Program-made: the position numbers and the translations under genes | Shown here: in pieces, positions 18,624 to 26,410 of the stretch | Layout of the letters: the number at the start of each line of letters is the position of its first letter | Position numbering within the stretch: the stretch's first letter is position 1 | Notes under the pieces: generated by a model | What the model was told of the DNA's origin: nothing | What the model saw: only the letters and a program-made list of their open reading frames with translations | Databases searched by the model: none | Origin: Azonexus hydrophilus | GTDB lineage: Bacteria > Pseudomonadota > Gammaproteobacteria > Burkholderiales > Rhodocyclaceae | NCBI RefSeq assembly: GCF_001956855.1 | Contig: NZ_MTHD01000001.1 | Span: 843,936-907,935, forward strand | Direction: 5' to 3' | Length of the DNA stretch: 64,000 nucleotides

Positions 18624-19970
18624 ATGAGCGAACACAGTTTGCCAGTTCTGGTGGTCGAGGATGATCCCAGTCTGCGCGAGGCAATCGGGGATACCCTGGA
18701 ACTGGCCGGTCGCGCCTACGTGTCGGTGGACGGGGGAGAAGCGGCGTTGCAGGCGCTGGAGCGCCAGGCGTTTTCCATCGTTGTCAGCGACGTGCGCATG
18801 ATGCCGATGGACGGGATTGCCCTGCTCAAGGAAATCCGTGCCCGCCTGCCGCATCTGCCGGTGGTGCTGATGACAGCCTACGCCGAGGTGGAGAAAGCTG
18901 TGGATGCGATGCGCTCAGGGGCCTGCGATTTCCTGCTCAAGCCTTTCGAACCAAAGGCCTTGCTCGGTCACATCAACAAATATGAACTGGCGGCCAGCCG
19001 TGATGATGGTGGCGTGGTGGCCGAGGATGCCGCCAGCCGGGATCTGTTCGCCATGGCGCAGCGGGTTGCGCAGACGGATGCAACCGTGTTGCTGACTGGA
19101 GAATCTGGGGTTGGGAAGGAAGTGGTCGCTCGCTTCATTCATCGAAATTCGTTGCGCCGTGCCGGTCCGTTCGTCGCCATAAATTGTGCAGCGATTCCGG
19201 ACAGTCTGCTTGAGGCAACCCTGTTCGGTTACGAAAAGGGCGCATTTACCGGCGCCCAGCAGGCGCAGGCCGGCAAGTTCGAGCAGGCGCAGGAAGGTAC
19301 CTTGCTGCTTGATGAAGTGACGGAAATGCCGATGGGGCTTCAGGCCAAGCTGCTGCGCGTTTTGCAGGAGCGGGAAGTGGAGCGGGTTGGTGGCAAGAAG
19401 CCGGTTGCCCTGAACATCCGCATAGTCGCCACCTCCAATCGCGACATGGCTGAAGCGGTTGCCAGCGGGGGGTTTCGTGAGGATCTGTACTACCGGCTGA
19501 ACGTTTTCCCGGTGGCGATACCCGCGCTGCGCCAGCGACCGCTCGATATCGTGCCGATCGCCCGGCATTTCCTTGCCGAGCATGGCGGGCGTTTCGGGCG
19601 AACTGGCATACGCCTGTCACCAGCGGCAGAGCGGGCACTTGCTTCGCACGCATGGCCCGGCAATGTGCGCGAGCTGGAGAATGTCATGCAGCGAGCCTTG
19701 ATCATGGCGCCGGGTAGCAGTATCGAGCCTGAGCATCTGCACCTGGGCGGGCAGGCGGCTGTCAGACCGGTGGCGCCGCCGGCTTTCACGGTTAACGATA
19801 AAAAAGGAGATAATATGAACATGAAAGATCTGGAGCGCGAGCACATCCTGCAGACGCTTTCAGAGGTCGGTGGCTCGCGGAAGTTGGCGATCGAACGACT
19901 GGGTATTTCGGAGCGGACCTTGCGCTACAAGTTGCAGCAATACCGCGAGGAAGGGCACTATCAGGATTGA
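18624..19970 (+). CDS. flrC: Sigma-54-dependent flagellar response regulator, FlrC/FleR type
   Basis: 448 residues. The receiver domain (1-120) has the phosphorylation Asp56 in VVSDVRMMPMDG. The AAA+ domain has Walker A GESGVGKE (159-166), the sigma-54 contact loop GAFTGA (206-211) and Walker B GTLLLDEVTEMP. A Fis-type helix-turn-helix ends the protein (GGSRKLAIERLGISERTLRYKLQQY). I chose the ATG at 18624 instead of the in-frame TTG at 18594 inside the kinase gene. It should drive the sigma-54 promoters seen at fliE and fliK. Confidence 0.93.
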   Translation: MSEHSLPVLVVEDDPSLREAIGDTLELAGRAYVSVDGGEAALQALERQAFSIVVSDVRMMPMDGIALLKEIRARLPHLPVVLMTAYAEVEKAVDAMRSGACDFLLKPFEPKALLGHINKYELAASRDDGGVVAEDAASRDLFAMAQRVAQTDATVLLTGESGVGKEVVARFIHRNSLRRAGPFVAINCAAIPDSLLEATLFGYEKGAFTGAQQAQAGKFEQAQEGTLLLDEVTEMPMGLQAKLLRVLQEREVERVGGKKPVALNIRIVATSNRDMAEAVASGGFREDLYYRLNVFPVAIPALRQRPLDIVPIARHFLAEHGGRFGRTGIRLSPAAERALASHAWPGNVRELENVMQRALIMAPGSSIEPEHLHLGGQAAVRPVAPPAFTVNDKKGDNMNMKDLEREHILQTLSEVGGSRKLAIERLGISERTLRYKLQQYREEGHYQD

Positions 19971-19973
19971 TTC

Positions 19974-19990
19974 TGGCCCGATTGTTGCTC
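19974..19990 (+). promoter_or_regulatory. Sigma-54 (RpoN) type -24/-12 promoter for fliE
   Basis: TGGCCCGATTGTTGCTC: GG at 19975-19976 and GC at 19987-19988 with exactly ten bases between, close to TGGCACG-N4-TTGCW. Transcription would start near 20000, just before the fliE ribosome site. It begins only four bases after the flrC stop. Confidence 0.82.
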
Positions 19991-20017
19991 TGATAGGCTT
20001 GGTTGAAGGAGTGGAAA

Positions 20018-20341
20018 ATGGACACCAACGGTATTGAACAAATGTTGAGCGTACTGCGGTCGACCGCAGCACAGGCATCCGGCAAATCGGCAGAGCCTTC
20101 TGCGGGTTCGGCTGGCGTTACCGACTTTTCGGAAGTCCTGAAGAATTCCATCGACAAGGTCAATGAGACCCAGCAATCGGCCAATCAGATGGCGGAAAAA
20201 CTTGCCGCCGGCGATACCAGCCAGAACCTCCATGAAGTAATGATCGCCCTGCAGACGGCCAGCGTTTCCTTCCAGGAAATGGTTCAGGTACGCAACAAGC
20301 TGGTTACCGCCTATCAGGACATGATGAACATGCAGGTCTGA
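20018..20341 (+). CDS. fliE: Flagellar hook-basal body protein FliE
   Basis: 107 residues, standard FliE length. Conserved features are DFSEVLKNSIDKVNETQQSANQMAEKLAAGD and the C-terminal helix LHEVMIALQTASVSFQEMVQVRNKLVTAYQDMMNMQV. FliE joins the MS ring to the proximal rod. The ATG at 20018 follows a GAAGGAG ribosome site; an in-frame ATG at 20003 is less likely. The gene has its own sigma-54 promoter and is separated from fliF by the flrBC pair. Confidence 0.96.
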   Translation: MDTNGIEQMLSVLRSTAAQASGKSAEPSAGSAGVTDFSEVLKNSIDKVNETQQSANQMAEKLAAGDTSQNLHEVMIALQTASVSFQEMVQVRNKLVTAYQDMMNMQV

Positions 20342-20361
20342 CGGCCGAGGGATGGTTGCCC

Positions 20362-20658
20362 TCAGTCCAGATATTTCAGTGCGGCTTCCCGCTGTGCTTG
20401 GCGTAGCGCCTCTTGCTTGAGGCGGCGCTCCTCTTCCCTTCGCGCGATTTCTGCTTGCTGTGCCCGTCGTTGCTGTGCCCGTTTGGCCGAGACCACCCGG
20501 CCACGGTGAATGGTGCGGCTGGCCATTATCGCCAGTCCGAGAATCAATGTGCTGACCAGACCTTTTTCGAGCGGGTTGGTGGCAATGACGATGATCATCA
20601 CAACGCCGAGGATAAGTTCAATCCAGAAATGCTGGTATTGAATGCTGCTAGCTTGCAT
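20362..20658 (-). CDS. Small two-helix membrane protein, unknown function
   Basis: 98 residues. Two adjacent hydrophobic segments (FWIELILGVVMIIVIAT and LVSTLILGLAIMASRTI) are followed by a strongly charged Arg/Glu/Gln-rich helix (RAQQRRAQQAEIARREEERR) ending in AALKYLD. The basic tail is probably cytoplasmic. I do not recognise a family. It converges with fliE, with 20 bases and a weak GAGGG/CCCTC hairpin between. The location in the flagellar locus is the only hint of function. Confidence 0.65.
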   Translation of the reverse strand: MQASSIQYQHFWIELILGVVMIIVIATNPLEKGLVSTLILGLAIMASRTIHRGRVVSAKRAQQRRAQQAEIARREEERRLKQEALRQAQREAALKYLD

Positions 20659-20704
20659 GGTGGTGAAAAGGCTTCCGTCGAATGGCGCGGATTTTAAAGT
20701 CAGA

Positions 20705-20725
20705 TCTCGCTCTTGCCAAGCGAGA
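20705..20725 (-). terminator. Possible hairpin terminator after the PilZ gene
   Basis: Perfect 7-base inverted repeat TCTCGCT / AGCGAGA with a 7-base loop, placed between the end of the PilZ-domain gene (20759) and the small membrane protein gene. On the minus strand it is followed by TCTGACTTTAAAATC, only a weak T tract, so a rho-independent terminator is possible but unproven. Confidence 0.4.
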
Positions 20726-20758
20726 AGGCACTTTCTCTGGCGATGCCGTTGCTTGCGC

Positions 20759-21550
20759 TCAGCTCAGGCCGTTTTCCTTGGCCTTGCGTTCACGCTCGAG
20801 TCGGGTGATGTACCGTTCGATCAGTGTCAGCCGTGTCCCGGGAAGATTGACAAATTCGCAACCCAGCCTGAGTTGCTGCTCCCCGCTGACCGTTTCGACC
20901 CGGGAGATTTCGCGGACCCGCAGATTGACCGACAAAATGCTCTCTCCGGGAATCTCCAGGCGGCAGTCGGCAAACAGTTCTCCGAGCGAAAATTTTTCGG
21001 CATGACCGATCGGTCCGGTCAGGCAAAGCCCGCCTCCGCTGATGTCGTAGAGCGGAAACTCGAAGGCTTCGGCCCGGCCATCAGCATGCTGGCGGGCCAG
21101 TTTGCAGCGCAATGGCGGAAGGCGCGGGGTCTCGATGCGGAAAAACTCCCGTCGTTGCAGGCGCAACATGCGCTCCGGCAAGCTGCCGGCAAGTACCGGA
21201 CGGCCATCCAGCGGGAGTGATTGCAAGACTCCCAGTCGCAACTGGATCTTTACCCGGTCGACCATCGTGGAGAGTGTTGTTTGCTGCGCACTCAGTGCCT
21301 GCTGGAATTGCTCCGGTCGCCCCGGCACGTCGAGGAAAATCTGCTGGTGCGCTTCGTCGATTGCAAGCACTGTACTCAGGAAAAAATCCCGTCCGGCGTC
21401 AAGGTAGAGTGTCACAAAATTGCGCTGTTCCTGGAGTGTGCGCAGATGCCGCAGTATTTCCAGTGGATTGCTCAAGATGTACTGGCCGTAATTTTCCGGC
21501 TGATCAATTTCGAAGACCGGAACGGATGTTTCTTCAGAAGCGGTTGTCAT
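20759..21550 (-). CDS. ycgR: Flagellar brake protein, YcgR/PilZ domain (c-di-GMP binding)
   Basis: 263 residues. The N-terminal YcgR-like domain (about 1-125) is followed by a PilZ domain whose c-di-GMP signature is present: RREFFRIETPR (RxxxR-type motif) and then DISGGGLCL (D/NxSxxG). YcgR-type proteins bind c-di-GMP and slow or bias the flagellar motor. Position downstream of the fliC-fliD group fits late expression. A diguanylate cyclase gene lies at the other end of the glycan island (60278-62041). Confidence 0.88.
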   Translation of the reverse strand: MTTASEETSVPVFEIDQPENYGQYILSNPLEILRHLRTLQEQRNFVTLYLDAGRDFFLSTVLAIDEAHQQIFLDVPGRPEQFQQALSAQQTTLSTMVDRVKIQLRLGVLQSLPLDGRPVLAGSLPERMLRLQRREFFRIETPRLPPLRCKLARQHADGRAEAFEFPLYDISGGGLCLTGPIGHAEKFSLGELFADCRLEIPGESILSVNLRVREISRVETVSGEQQLRLGCEFVNLPGTRLTLIERYITRLERERKAKENGLS

Positions 21551-21578
21551 GTGCCGTAGCTATCGCGAGCATGTTGAT

Positions 21579-21881
21579 TCATAAGGGAGGTGGTTCCGGG
21601 GTTTCGCCCTGTTCGATCCGGTACAGCCAGGCCAAGAGTTCTGCCACTGCCATGTATAACTGTGGGGGGATGTGTTCGTCAATGTCCACCTGGGTCAGCA
21701 GCGCGACAAGCTCGGGTGATTCGTGAACGTAAACCCCGTGCTCCTTCGCCTTGGCGATGATTTGCTCAGCAACGAGTCCCTTGCCCTTGGCGACGACGCG
21801 TGGTGCAGCATCCGTCTGGCGGTAAGCAAGTGCAATAGCTTCGCGAGCCGGATCAGCTTTCGGTGCCGGGGTCATGATCAA
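21579..21881 (-). CDS. FlhB C-terminal domain homologue (FlhX type)
   Basis: 100 residues matching only the cytoplasmic C-terminal domain of FlhB: REAIALAYRQTDAAPRVVAKGKGLVAEQIIAKAKEHGVYV, then DIDEHIPPQLYMAVAELLAWLYRIE. There are no membrane helices and no NPTH self-cleavage site; the protein begins about where FlhB is cut, so it mimics the cleaved fragment. FlhX proteins are known in several lineages as substitutes or modulators of FlhB-CC. It overlaps the FliK-like gene upstream by 29 bases, suggesting the two work together in export switching. Confidence 0.85.
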   Translation of the reverse strand: MIMTPAPKADPAREAIALAYRQTDAAPRVVAKGKGLVAEQIIAKAKEHGVYVHESPELVALLTQVDIDEHIPPQLYMAVAELLAWLYRIEQGETPEPPPL

Positions 21882-22953
21882 TCAGGATTTGTCGAACATT
21901 CAGTCCCGCTGCTGCCAATTGATTCTGCAGCGCCGTCACACCCTCACGCAGACGACCTTCTCCTTCGCTTGTGTTGGAGAGAATGCGGATTCCCAGTTCG
22001 CCGCCTGGCTGCAAGTGCAAACGGGCATCAATGCCGCCAAGTTGCGGGAGTGTCAGTTTCAGGCGTGTGTGCCAGCGGGCTGTAGCCTCTTCACCGACGA
22101 GATTGCGATCTTCAGGATTTTCGCCGATTTCCCACCACATTTTCTGTCCCGGCCAGATCTGGCCTTGCCAGGCAAAGTTCTGGCTGGCCAGTCCGTCAAG
22201 TTGCTGCTGGACAATGGGGGCAATGTCACGCGGAATGCCACCCTGCGGCTGGAATTGTTGCGGTGAGGCAGCCTCGCGGCTGACGACCTGCTGGTTGACG
22301 CCGCTCTTGTCGGTTTGTCCTGGACTTCCCAGGCCAGATGCTTCGGCTACCAAGCGCCCCTGGGGCTCCTGGCGCAATTGTTCGGTGGGTAGTTGTCCGG
22401 CGACCCAGCGTGCCTGATGCGCTTCGTAAAACATGCCGCTCTGTGTCAATGCCTGTTTGAGCATTGGCGCCAGCTGGGCCCCATCTCGAGGCATTGTCGC
22501 TACCAGAGCCTGATTGCCGTTCAGCGGCGCTGCCGGTGCGCGCTTGCCCTCTCCGTCAATGCCTTGCATCAGGTCGCCGATCAGCTTTCCGGCCGAACTC
22601 AGGGAGGTTGGTACTGACGGATCGCCGGACTTTGCCGGCGTATCTGCGCGGTTGGCGACAAACGCCAAGGTCAGCTTGCCGTCGGACTCGGCAACTTCCA
22701 GTTCCAGGCTGTCACCCGGTTTGGCAGAAAAAGGCAGTGCAAGGGTGACATCCCGCTGGCCAACCGTTGCGCGATAACTGCCATTCGGCAGCATGGCCTG
22801 AATTTCTGCAAAAATTCGCTGGCCAGGAACAAGATTGCTGAGTATGTCAGCAATGCGTTGTGCTGGTGCTACTGGTTGGGTCTGCTGAGCCTGGGCGCTG
22901 GATGAATCGACAAGGGTTGTGCGCAGCGTACTGGCAACATCCGGCGGAATCAT
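21853..22953 (-). CDS. Second FliK-like hook-length control domain protein
   Basis: 366 residues. The variable N-terminal part is rich in Gln, Ala and Pro. The C-terminal 90 residues resemble the FliK switch domain (TARWHTRLKLTLPQLGGIDARLHLQPGGELGIRILSN, then LREGVTALQNQLAAAGLNVRQILI). It is distinct from fliK at 10928-11953. It overlaps fliT by four bases and flhX by 29, forming a tightly coupled FliK-like/FlhX pair. Its precise role is unknown; an export-specificity function is inferred from the pairing. Confidence 0.8.
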   Translation of the reverse strand: MIPPDVASTLRTTLVDSSSAQAQQTQPVAPAQRIADILSNLVPGQRIFAEIQAMLPNGSYRATVGQRDVTLALPFSAKPGDSLELEVAESDGKLTLAFVANRADTPAKSGDPSVPTSLSSAGKLIGDLMQGIDGEGKRAPAAPLNGNQALVATMPRDGAQLAPMLKQALTQSGMFYEAHQARWVAGQLPTEQLRQEPQGRLVAEASGLGSPGQTDKSGVNQQVVSREAASPQQFQPQGGIPRDIAPIVQQQLDGLASQNFAWQGQIWPGQKMWWEIGENPEDRNLVGEEATARWHTRLKLTLPQLGGIDARLHLQPGGELGIRILSNTSEGEGRLREGVTALQNQLAAAGLNVRQILIDHDPGTES

Positions 22954-23288
22954 GTCAAGCGGTGGTCGTCTGGCGAAGGAGCTGGCTTCTTCGCAAAGGC
23001 GTCGATCAACGGCTTGATTTGCTCAAGCCGGGCCAAGCAGGATTTGGCGTTGAGTTCCAGTTGGCGCTGTATCTCACCCAGTTGTTTGATGCGCAATGGG
23101 GTATTCATGGAGCCTTTATCGATGGTTTTCAGCCATTCCAGTCTTTCGACAAGCTCGAACCCGATATCGGGTATCGTCTCCCAGTTTCCCTTCTTGACGA
23201 CATCCGTAAGTTGCGACAACAAGCGCTCAACTTGAAGCAGTCTGTCAAGCACGTCCGGTTCTTGCGGGGGGGGGCGATCTCCGCTCAT
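22950..23288 (-). CDS. fliT: FliT-like flagellar export chaperone
   Basis: 112 residues, predicted all-helical, with VLDRLLQVERLLSQLTDVVKKGNWETIPDIGFELVERLEWL and a Pro-rich tail. Length, helix pattern and position directly after fliS are those of FliT, the FliD chaperone. Sequence conservation in this family is weak, so the call rests mostly on synteny. It overlaps fliS and the FliK-like gene by four bases each. Confidence 0.72.
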   Translation of the reverse strand: MSGDRPPPQEPDVLDRLLQVERLLSQLTDVVKKGNWETIPDIGFELVERLEWLKTIDKGSMNTPLRIKQLGEIQRQLELNAKSCLARLEQIKPLIDAFAKKPAPSPDDHRLT

Positions 23289-23683
23289 TTGGAATTATTA
23301 GGCGCTTGGCGGATTTGTTTCCAAGCTTCGGATATTTCGCCAAGCAATTTTTGCACTTCCGCAACCGCTTCCGAGTCGAGGTGAATGTTGGCATGAATGA
23401 GCCGCGAGGCCATGTATCCGTAAAGCGCCCGCAGGTTTTGCGCCAACTCCCCGCCTTGCTCCACATCCAGGCTGGATGAGAGGCCGTCGAGAATAATCTC
23501 GATGGCTTTGTTCAGTGAATGGGATTTGCCTTCGTAATCTTTCTCGAGGATTTGGGCTTGTGCTTTGACTAAGGCACTCTCCGCGCCGTCAAACAGAAGA
23601 GTGATCAGGCGATGAGGGTCTGCTCCTCTAACATCTGATTCGATTCCGATTTGCTGATAGCTGGCGATAGGATTTGAAAACAT
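23285..23683 (-). CDS. fliS: Flagellin export chaperone FliS
   Basis: 132 residues, typical FliS. The N-terminus is SNPIASYQQIGIESDVRGADPHRLITLLFDGAESALVKAQAQI, followed by the helix with SLNKAIEIILDGLSSSLDVEQGGELAQNLRALYGYM. FliS binds the flagellin C-terminus and stops premature polymerisation. It lies between fliD and fliT in a compact leftward operon. Confidence 0.95.
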   Translation of the reverse strand: MFSNPIASYQQIGIESDVRGADPHRLITLLFDGAESALVKAQAQILEKDYEGKSHSLNKAIEIILDGLSSSLDVEQGGELAQNLRALYGYMASRLIHANIHLDSEAVAEVQKLLGEISEAWKQIRQAPNNSK

Positions 23684-23708
23684 AGATCGTTTCAGAGGAA
23701 TGAAATTA

Positions 23709-25067
23709 CTACGACAAGGTGCTTAGCTGCTGTGTGAGATAACTGCTGGTCGTCTGCATTGAACTGATCAGGGTATCCAGAGCAGTGAACTGTTTGCGAT
23801 AACGTTGTTCAATCAACGCAACCCGCGTTTCAAGAGCTGCCTGATTATCCTTGAAGCGACTGACCGAGTTGTTCAAACCTTCGACACGGCTGGTCAGCGC
23901 GCCATTCTGGCTCATAAGGTCGTTTATTGCACTATTGAATGAAGCGCCATACTTGCTAAGCGTTTGCATGACATCATCAGCAGATCGCTCAAGCGATTGA
24001 TTCAGCATGGTATCGTCGATAGATAGCTGACCGTCTTGCTGAATTGTTACGCCGAGGTCGGCAAGCGCCTGAAACTGATTTCCAGACAAGCCGTTGGGAA
24101 CAGTATTGCGAACGCTGTTCAGGGTGTCCCGAATCGAACGTGCGGCGGAGTCCCCGTTGAATCCCTTGGCCGTTTTTGTCTCCAGGTCGTATGAGCTGTT
24201 GTTCTTGATATGCGTGACAATACTGTTATACGCCTCGACAAATTTTTTGACGGCATCCTTGATCTTGCTGCTGTCGTTTTCTACCGAGACGGTTACGCTG
24301 CCTTCCTTCTGTGCTGTGAAGCTGAGGCCGGGGACTGCATCTGAAAAAGTATTGGTAGCCGAGCTGACGCTGATGCCATCAATGCTGATGAGAGCGTTCC
24401 GGGCGGGCGTGGAGGCAAGGTCTGTCGATGGATCAAAAGCGGACAGCAGATTTTGCGTGCTGCCAGGGGGGACTGAGTCCGGGGCGGCGATGTCAGTAGT
24501 GAACGAAAAACTGTTGCTTGCTCCGGATTTTTCTCCGGTAAGTACCAAACGGTCTCCATCCACACCAGCGATCACCGTTGCCGTAATTCCCATCTTGGCG
24601 TTATTGATTCGCGCGCTGACTTCCGTCAGCGTGTAACTAGCTTGATCATTGAGTTCAATTGCGGGTTGAGGTACGCCATCAACGGAAAAATTCAGTGTGC
24701 CTTGACCAAAACTGGTGCCACTGTCGTAAGCATATGAAAAGCTTTTTTGTGCGCTAGCGAGTTGTTGAACCTCGACGGCATAACTGCCAGGCGTTGCGTA
24801 AGAGGCTGCGCTGGAACTCAGAATTGTCGAATCGCTGGATTTTGCAGTGATCGCGCCCAGCATGCTTGGCAGTTCCAAGGTAAGGCTTGCACTCTTCAGT
24901 GCGTCGAGTTTCGATTTCAGTTCCCCGTAAAGTGAAATCTTTGTATTCGTAGAAGATATCTTGGCCTCAAGTGTCCTGATCGGGGATCTCTCCGCCGAGA
25001 TGATCGACGACAGCATGGACTGCAGGTCAACGCCCGCGCCAATGCCTAATGAACTCACTGTTGCCAT
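23709..25067 (-). CDS. fliD: Flagellar filament cap protein FliD
   Basis: 452 residues. The N-terminal MATVSSLGIGAGVDLQSMLSSIISAERSPI and the C-terminal coiled coil QAALETRVALIEQRYRKQFTALDTLISSMQTTSSYLTQQLSTL are diagnostic of FliD (HAP2). The variable centre is Ser/Thr/Asp-rich. The ATG at 25067 has an AGGAG ribosome site; an upstream in-frame start overlapping flaG is unlikely. FliD caps the filament and folds incoming flagellin. Confidence 0.96.
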   Translation of the reverse strand: MATVSSLGIGAGVDLQSMLSSIISAERSPIRTLEAKISSTNTKISLYGELKSKLDALKSASLTLELPSMLGAITAKSSDSTILSSSAASYATPGSYAVEVQQLASAQKSFSYAYDSGTSFGQGTLNFSVDGVPQPAIELNDQASYTLTEVSARINNAKMGITATVIAGVDGDRLVLTGEKSGASNSFSFTTDIAAPDSVPPGSTQNLLSAFDPSTDLASTPARNALISIDGISVSSATNTFSDAVPGLSFTAQKEGSVTVSVENDSSKIKDAVKKFVEAYNSIVTHIKNNSSYDLETKTAKGFNGDSAARSIRDTLNSVRNTVPNGLSGNQFQALADLGVTIQQDGQLSIDDTMLNQSLERSADDVMQTLSKYGASFNSAINDLMSQNGALTSRVEGLNNSVSRFKDNQAALETRVALIEQRYRKQFTALDTLISSMQTTSSYLTQQLSTLS

Positions 25068-25092
25068 GATATCTACTCCTAAAAAACTTGAA

Positions 25093-25473
25093 TCAGGCCT
25101 TGTCCTTGACAAGTAATCCTTGCAGCTTGTCCAGCGCCTGAGCCAGTTGAATGGCTTCCTCTGATGGGAACTGACGTATTACATCTTTTGTTTGACTGTC
25201 GAGGACCTTGACGACTTGTATACCAGATTCCTGGTCAATCGAGAAGCTGATTTCGGCTTTCGTGTTTGCGACAAACTTGCTTAGTCGTTCGACCGCATTT
25301 TCAACACTGAGATCCTGTTTTTTCTGCGTTTCCTGCTTGCTCGGCTGGATGCTCTCTGATTGGTTGTTGACGCTGGCACCGTTTTTGACGGCAGTTTGTC
25401 GGGAAACTGTCTGCCCGCTTGCTTCCTGAGGGCGTTGCGATGCACCGGCGGTGTTGATCGATTCGATGTTCAT
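25093..25473 (-). CDS. flaG: FlaG family protein
   Basis: 126 residues. A low-complexity Gln/Ser-rich N-terminus is followed by the FlaG domain: ENAVERLSKFVANTKAEISFSIDQESGIQVVKVLDSQTKDVIRQFPSEEAIQLAQALDKLQGLL. FlaG is found between flagellin and fliD in polar flagellates and influences filament length. Two ATGs are adjacent; the second (25473) has the better GGAG spacing. The strong fliC terminator lies about 20 bases upstream. Confidence 0.92.
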   Translation of the reverse strand: MNIESINTAGASQRPQEASGQTVSRQTAVKNGASVNNQSESIQPSKQETQKKQDLSVENAVERLSKFVANTKAEISFSIDQESGIQVVKVLDSQTKDVIRQFPSEEAIQLAQALDKLQGLLVKDKA

Positions 25474-25493
25474 CATTTGCTCCAAAACAAAAT

Positions 25494-25523
25494 GGTGCGG
25501 TGGCAATTTTTTGCCACCGCACC
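25494..25523 (-). terminator. Rho-independent terminator of fliC
   Basis: A perfect 13-base inverted repeat (GGTGCGGTGGCAA paired with its complement) around a 4-base loop, 26 bases after the fliC stop. On the minus strand it is followed by ATTTTGTTTTGG, a T-rich tract. It should separate the very abundant fliC message from the flaG-fliD operon. Confidence 0.9.
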
Positions 25524-25549
25524 GATGTGCTCGTCAGAAAGCGCGATTA

Positions 25550-26245
25550 TTAGCGGAGCAGTGACAGTACGTTCTGCGGAACAGCGTTAGCCTGAGCGAC
25601 CATCGCCGTACCAGCCTGCTGGAGAATCTGGAAGCGGGCCAAGCGTGAGGTTTCTTCAGCGAAGTCAGCATCCATGATGCGGCTTTTTGCAGCCATGGTG
25701 TTTTCGTAACTGACCCGGTAGGACTGGATCTTGAATTCCTCAGTGTTCATCGTGGCGCCTTCTGTGGCGCGCGCGCTTGCGATCGAGCTGAGTTGGGTGC
25801 TCATGTCCGCGGCACAGGAGATAGTGACCTTGGTGAAAGCAACCGTACCGTTGAACTTTGCGTTGTCCTGAATTGTATTGGCTTCGCTTACCAGTTTGGT
25901 GATTTCCGATCCGATGTAACCCTTCTGGGCGGTGGTCAGATTGGCGTTGGTTTGTTGTTTGACCAGTTCGGCGATACGCTGGGTCATGTCGCCCACCACC
26001 GACAGGGCACCGTCGGCAACCTGGGCTTTGGAGATGACGTCGGAGGAGGCCCGGATATCGGCAGCAATTCCACGGGCTTCCTTCTCCATGTCCATGCCGA
26101 TGGCCAAACCTGCAGCATCGTCCTTGGCTGAATTCACGCGGAGGCCGGAGGACAGGCGCTCAAGGGCAGAGCCCAGACCAAGCGAGTTCTTGGCCAGATT
26201 GCGCTGTGCGTTGAGGGAATAGGCGTTGGTGTTGATCGTGCTCAT
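25550..26245 (-). CDS. fliC: Flagellin FliC (short form, 231 residues)
   Basis: The N-terminal D0/D1 region (INTNAYSLNAQRNLAKNSLGLGSALERLSSGLRVNSAKDDAAG) and the C-terminal D1/D0 region (SRIMDADFAEETSRLARFQILQQAGTAMVAQANAVPQNVLSLLR) are intact, but almost nothing lies between, so surface domains D2/D3 are missing. One cysteine occurs in the remnant (TISCAADM). An AGGAGAAG ribosome site and a sigma-28-type promoter lie upstream, and a strong terminator follows. About eleven lysines are present, possible targets of the two FliB copies at 54458-55708 and 57188-58432. The neighbouring island suggests the filament is also glycosylated. Confidence 0.96.
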   Translation of the reverse strand: MSTINTNAYSLNAQRNLAKNSLGLGSALERLSSGLRVNSAKDDAAGLAIGMDMEKEARGIAADIRASSDVISKAQVADGALSVVGDMTQRIAELVKQQTNANLTTAQKGYIGSEITKLVSEANTIQDNAKFNGTVAFTKVTISCAADMSTQLSSIASARATEGATMNTEEFKIQSYRVSYENTMAAKSRIMDADFAEETSRLARFQILQQAGTAMVAQANAVPQNVLSLLR

Positions 26246-26338
26246 TTTGCTTCTCCTGATAAGTGGGTACTTGAGCTGATTGCCTGTCTGGCCGGTCTTT
26301 CAACTCTTTCGTACGGTGAAAATTTGCTGACAGATTAC

Positions 26339-26365
26339 TTAACGACCACCGGGGGCAATACTTTA
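26339..26365 (-). promoter_or_regulatory. Sigma-28 (FliA) type promoter for fliC
   Basis: On the minus strand: TAAAGTAT (26365-26358), 11 bases, GTCGTTAA (26346-26339), against TAAAGTTT-N11-GCCGATAA. The predicted leader is about 90 bases with an AGGAGAAG ribosome site before the ATG. This is the expected late promoter for flagellin. Confidence 0.87.
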
Positions 26366-26410
26366 GAAAAAATTTTAGCGATGCTGTTCCGTGCTTTTCT
26401 GATGCTACGA

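Noticed and set aside
20347..20363. GAGGG/CCCTC hairpin between fliE and the small membrane gene as a terminator
   Set aside because: Only five base pairs and no T tract; it also extends into the coding end of the convergent gene.
25494..25523. The fliC hairpin contains TGGCA and TGCCA, resembling a sigma-54 -24/-12 pair for flaG
   Set aside because: The spacing between GG and GC is nine bases, not ten, and the palindrome explains the resemblance; a terminator is the better reading.
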